From Chrysogorgia sp. JL179-B06 (taxonomy: Eukaryota > Cnidaria > Anthozoa > Scleralcyonacea > Chrysogorgiidae): a stretch of DNA of 64,000 nucleotides. Location: contig JAYKKM010000504.1 of NCBI GenBank assembly GCA_035772405.1, positions 3,048,001 through 3,112,000 of the forward strand, given 5' to 3'. The notes below the pieces were generated by a model, which saw only the letters and a program-made list of their open reading frames with translations, ran no database searches and had not been told where the DNA came from. Position numbers and translations under genes: made by a program. Positions 60,085 through 64,000 of the stretch are shown piece by piece; positions within the stretch are counted from its first letter, which is position 1; each line of letters begins with the position of its first letter.

Positions 60085-62700
60085 ATATTACAAGCCACAT
60101 CAAAGATTTTCAGTGAAGAACACTCGAAGAAAGGTGATCAGATGAGTAAATCACAATGGCGCATGAATATATGCAGTCGTCGTTGAGTTATCGTTGAGTC
60201 TTTCGGGTATATATACAGCATGTTTACCTGTCACTTCAAAGTTCACTTCATATCATCAATATTCTTCGTTCTTCGATTTACAGCATTTGAGCAACATCTT
60301 TCAGTATAATTCTAAGCAGTGTGCAGAGTGTGTTTATGATTAAGATACCTTCGACAAACAAGACGCCTTCAAGACGCCTTCGACAAACAAGGCGTGTCAC
60401 CTACAATTTAAAAAATGCTAATTTTGATGGAATGCGGCAGGCGTTTCGTGGCATCACTTGGGACGATGTTTTACTTGACAATGATGACATCAACAATAGC
60501 TTGGAGAAATGGCAAAAAAACGTTCTATTCAATTGTAGACCAATTCGCAATGAAGAAACGCGTTAATTGTGTTAATCGGCCACCTTGCATGGTGGACAAA
60601 GAAATCGTCTCACTACTTAGGAAAAAGAATATTATAAGACGTAAGGCTAAATCTCGTGATACAGATTATCAGTGGTCTAGATTTCGTCGCATGCGCGCTG
60701 AGATCAAGAAATTAATTAAGTAGCTACAAGAAGAAGCTTTACATTAGTAGGCCTAATCTTGGTCTGTCCTTGAGAACCAATCCCAAGCGTTTCTGGTCTA
60801 AATAAGTCTAGCAGAATTCCTAATGTCGTATCCTATGGTGATGTAACTGCTACTGATTCTCGATCTAAGGCCGATTTATTTAATGCTTATTTTCATTCTG
60901 TCTTTAGTCCTTTAGACGATCGTGCTGACACCTCAGGCTCTTTGCCTACACTGAATTATAATCTGACCGCTTCACCTTGTCTCTCAAATATAGTACTACA
61001 GCGTGAGGATGTCCTCAAGGCACTTCAGTCTTTAGATATTCATAAGGCTAGCTGTGGCATTCCTTCGAGGCTTTTAAAGGAGTGTACCGATAATATCGCT
61101 ACTCCTTTGACTAGATTATTCAATAAACCCTTAGTATGGGTGAATTTCCGACTCAGTGGAAAGATGCCAACTTAGTGCCAATACATTAAGCAAGTAGAAA
61201 AGCTGTAGTAGTCAACTATAGAGGTATTTCCCTGTTGGATCAGCTGTCCAAATTGTTGGAAAGGGGTGTTTTTGGTGAAACGTTTAGCTTTATTTCGCAC
61301 AATCTCACTAATTGGCAACACGGCTTTTTCCCTGGACGTTCTAGTGTTACACAACTTACTCAAGTTGTTCATTTACTCGCTCAAGCATTGGATAACAAAC
61401 AACAAGTTGACCTAGTATATCTTGACTTCTTTAAGGCCTTTGATCGTGTGCCCCATTCTAAACTTCTTTATAAGCTCAACGTTATGGGTATTCGGGACCC
61501 ATTGCTTTCTTGGTTCCGTAGCTACCTTTCTCAAAGGCGCCACCGCGTGTTGTTCTTGATGGATTTTCTTCTGAATGACTGCCTGTAACATCTGGTGTTC
61601 CTCAAGGTTCGGTCCTCGGACCGCTTCTGTTCCTTATATACATCAACGATATGGCTGATGCAATCACTCAGGGATCGCACTTACCCTTATTCGCTGATGA
61701 CTCGAAGTGTTTTCAAGTTATTTTCAGCAATATATGACCAAGATAAACTCCAGGAAGATCTTAATGCTCTGTACAATTGGGCTAGTGTAAGGTGCTGAGA
61801 GTTGTTAGAACTCGTACAATTTATGATCGTCAGTACTATTTGGGTTCTAAACAGCTGTCTGTTGTTCAGAGTGAGAAAGATCTTGGAGTGTGGCTTACTA
61901 CCACTCTCACCTGGAACACCCATACTGATCATGTAGTTGCTAAGGCCCAAAGGATGCTTGGTCTATTGTCTCGGACTTCGAGAGACATTGATGATCACAC
62001 CGTAAAACGTTTACTCTATTCCACGTGGGCCGTGAGGTCAACACTTGAATATGCTAGTCCAGTATGGTCTCCATACAAGAAACGTAATATGAACAAAATT
62101 GAGCAGGTGCAGCGCCGCGCCTCTCGGCTTATTTTAGGTCGTGAAGTAGATTACAAGAACAGGCTTGAACAACTTCAGCTTCTTCCTCTGTATACATGCG
62201 TAGGGAAATCACAGATCTTGTCTTCCTTTTTAAAATGATTCATGGCTTAGTAGACATGCCACGTGGTTTCATTTCTTGGAGAAGTACGGGACGTTGTTTG
62301 CGTAATATTGATGACTTGACTCTTATAGTACCTTATGCCCGTCACAGATGTTTTTAAGTGTTCTTATTTCGTTCGTGTCACTAGGCTCTGGAACTCTCTC
62401 CCATACTCTATACGTGGCATTAACACCTTGTCATTTTTTAAGAGGCTACTTTCTCAGCATTATTTCAAACTTTTTCCTGTTGCTTTTAATCCATAGTTTT
62501 TCTGTTTCGTATAATTTCGTTATGTCTTACTCTTTGATTTCATATTAATGTTATATGTTATTTGTATTTGTAAAGGGTGACCAATGCTGAGGGAATCTTG
62601 AATTCTGTTTTTGGTTTACCCTAATACATTCAATTTTTAGTTGTAATACTGTAATTGATATGTATTATAAATTATAATAAATAAATAAATAAATAAATAA
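60085..62700 (+). pseudogene. LINE D: CR1-like retrotransposon, degraded
   Basis: Bounded by a 12-bp duplication and ending in (AATA)n at 62673-62700. The first about 240 bp are unassigned. From 60321 the reading gives the linker between endonuclease and RT (WDDVLLDNDDINNSLEKWQK; CVNRPPCMVDKEIVSLLRKK). The endonuclease is absent, so the copy was truncated or deleted. RT pieces: VVNYRGISLLDQLSKLLER, VYLDFFKAFDRVPHSKLLY (first Asp), [14 protein letters not shown] and LFADDSKCF (Asp pair). The C-terminal part (VQRRASRLILG) reaches 62240, with a tail to about 62500. At least five stops or frame changes. Related to LINE C but not the same copy. Confidence 0.8.
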
Positions 62701-62712
62701 ATACTTGCCAGC
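62701..62712. repeat. Target-site duplication of LINE D (right)
   Basis: atacttgccagc, identical to 60073-60084. Confidence 0.75.
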
Positions 62713-63905
62713 CACATTCCTTATGAATCTTGTCACAAATTTAATTACTATATTTAATTTCTTTGGAAGTTTGAGCGAACACTCGAGCAATAGTGACCAA
62801 AAGAAGATGGCGCATACATAAAGATGAGCACAGCGCCTCGTTTCGCAAAACCTATCGGGATGACGTAATAATTGCAATTTATCGACCCGAAAAATAAAAA
62901 TAAGAATAAAAAAGATACAGGAAAGCTACCGAAACCTAGACTCGGCTACCACCACAGGTGGTAACCGGAGTAATAACCCTTCACGTGCCTTTTGCTGCGC
63001 AAATTTGGTGCAACTATTTAATCATACAATAATGGTAATCTTTAGTGACAACTTTCAATCTGTTTGGAAATGTGCGCGACTTTATTTATGGTTAGCTTCT
63101 CAGCTGAGAACATAGCTGAGAAGCAATCTATTTTGTACAACAAATGTGTGACACCTTCATGACGTAATCGATTACGCGGTGCTCTGGTAGAATCAAGAAT
63201 AAATATGTATTTTTTATATCATCCAGAGCGCGTGTATATGAACTTTATACTGTTATCAGGAATCACTGAGGATTAATTAATGAGGATTAATTACATGCAA
63301 TATGTGATTATCAGACTGAGTGTCGGTGATAGATGCTACTGCGCAAGAATGCATCTGCGTTCTGTTGGATTTTGCGGGCCCTATTGAAATTCTTGTAGGT
63401 CCATCGCGCTATTCTTGGCTTATAGGCTCAATACTGGAGCAAAGATGCTTCCAAACAGTGATATTTTCATTAATAATTCGCTCTGTTGAACTTTGAAGTT
63501 GTCCTCCATTGTGCAAATGGTCTATTTCGATGTCGGGCTATTTGCTGAATGGATTTCTAATCATATCTTCTTCGAGGCTAGAGCAACAAATATTTATGTG
63601 GTTACCCATTTGTAATGTTACTGGTTAAGTAATATATATAATCTGTATTTTTGGATTCACAATTAAATTATCAACATTGTCTGTTGACAATTGACGCAGC
63701 ACTGTTGCAACTTTTAAACTACTAATGAAGGCAAGTTTAAAATTTTTGATTCTCACTCAAGAGATTTATATGGCATTCCACACCCATTGTTACCGGGTAA
63801 CTCAGGTAACATTATTACAGGGTAATTCAGTTAGCAAATTCTGAGATAACGTCACACTTATTGAAACGCAAGCCGATCAAAATGAATCTGCTGAAAGCGC
63901 TGACT
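62713..63905. other. No gene recognised
   Basis: About 1.2 kb of AT-rich DNA. Short related pieces such as ttaccgggtaactcaggtaac (63790) and acagggtaattcag (63820) hint at a local duplication. No convincing frame or RNA gene. Confidence 0.45.
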
Positions 63906-64000
63906 GGATATTCAACCACAATCTGGATATTAAACCAAAATCTGGATATTCAACCAAAATCTAATCGAGCAAAATTTGAACATACAACCAAAATCTGGAC
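63906..64000. repeat. Short tandem repeat at the window end
   Basis: At least three units around ggatattcaaccaaaatct with variants, running to the end of the window, so the array may continue beyond it. Confidence 0.7.

Overview
This window looks like repeat-rich eukaryotic DNA, probably from a marine invertebrate and most likely a cnidarian. That is an inference from the mix of elements: BEL/Pao and Ty3/gypsy LTR elements, APE-type LINEs with (TTAC)n or (AAAT)n tails, tRNA-derived SINEs, a hAT-type MITE and a large Polinton. I found no host single-copy gene, no rRNA gene and no functional tRNA gene. Almost everything recognisable is mobile DNA.

Layout. 1-3709: decayed Ty3/gypsy fragments, a SINE relic and a foldback repeat. 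3710-6355: a decayed LINE (A) with a (TTAC)n tail. 6356-11173: a second LINE (B) flanked by a 131-bp direct repeat; its ORF2 is open, but the first part of the RT domain is missing. 11174-14159: AT microsatellites, SINEs and a 746-bp hAT-type MITE with an 8-bp target duplication. 14160-49790 is a three-level nest. A BEL/Pao relic on the plus strand (Pao-2) was split by a minus-strand BEL/Pao (Pao-1, 14410-48550, TSD GTGAC). Pao-1 was in turn split by a 29,388-bp Polinton (16703-46090, TSD CAGGAT). 51037-52500: a 5'-truncated LINE (C). 53760-59572: a nearly full-length BEL/Pao (Pao-3) with LTRs. 60085-62700: a degraded LINE (D) with a 12-bp target duplication. The remainder is unrecognised.

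The Polinton is the main object. Its gene-bearing interior (about 25.4-42.3 kb) has open, tightly packed genes in four blocks. A minus-strand block holds two related penton-like proteins, a chromodomain integrase, a membrane protein, a putative major capsid protein, a packaging ATPase and a 169-aa protein. A plus-strand block holds a 473-aa protein with a C-terminal membrane anchor, a fiber-like protein, a small protein with a lipidation signal, a 46-aa basic peptide and a BRO-N/nuclease fusion. A minus-strand block holds a thymidine kinase and an unknown protein. A last plus-strand block holds three small membrane proteins, a zinc-ribbon protein, a 99-aa protein and the protein-primed DNA polymerase. 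This is the gene set of an integrated virus: replication, integration, capsid, packaging and a candidate receptor-binding fiber. I did not recognise the adenovirus-type maturation protease usual in this group.

The Polinton has very long terminal inverted repeats (about 3.8 kb) that run into the coding ends of the outermost genes, so the polymerase and the 169-aa protein share their last ten residues. Only the left TIR carries an extra 4.94-kb, nearly perfect palindrome made of telomere-like motifs, an AAAGTTA minisatellite and a LINE 3' end. TIR agreement, target duplication and open genes together suggest a fairly recent insertion. Whether it is still active cannot be judged from the sequence alone.
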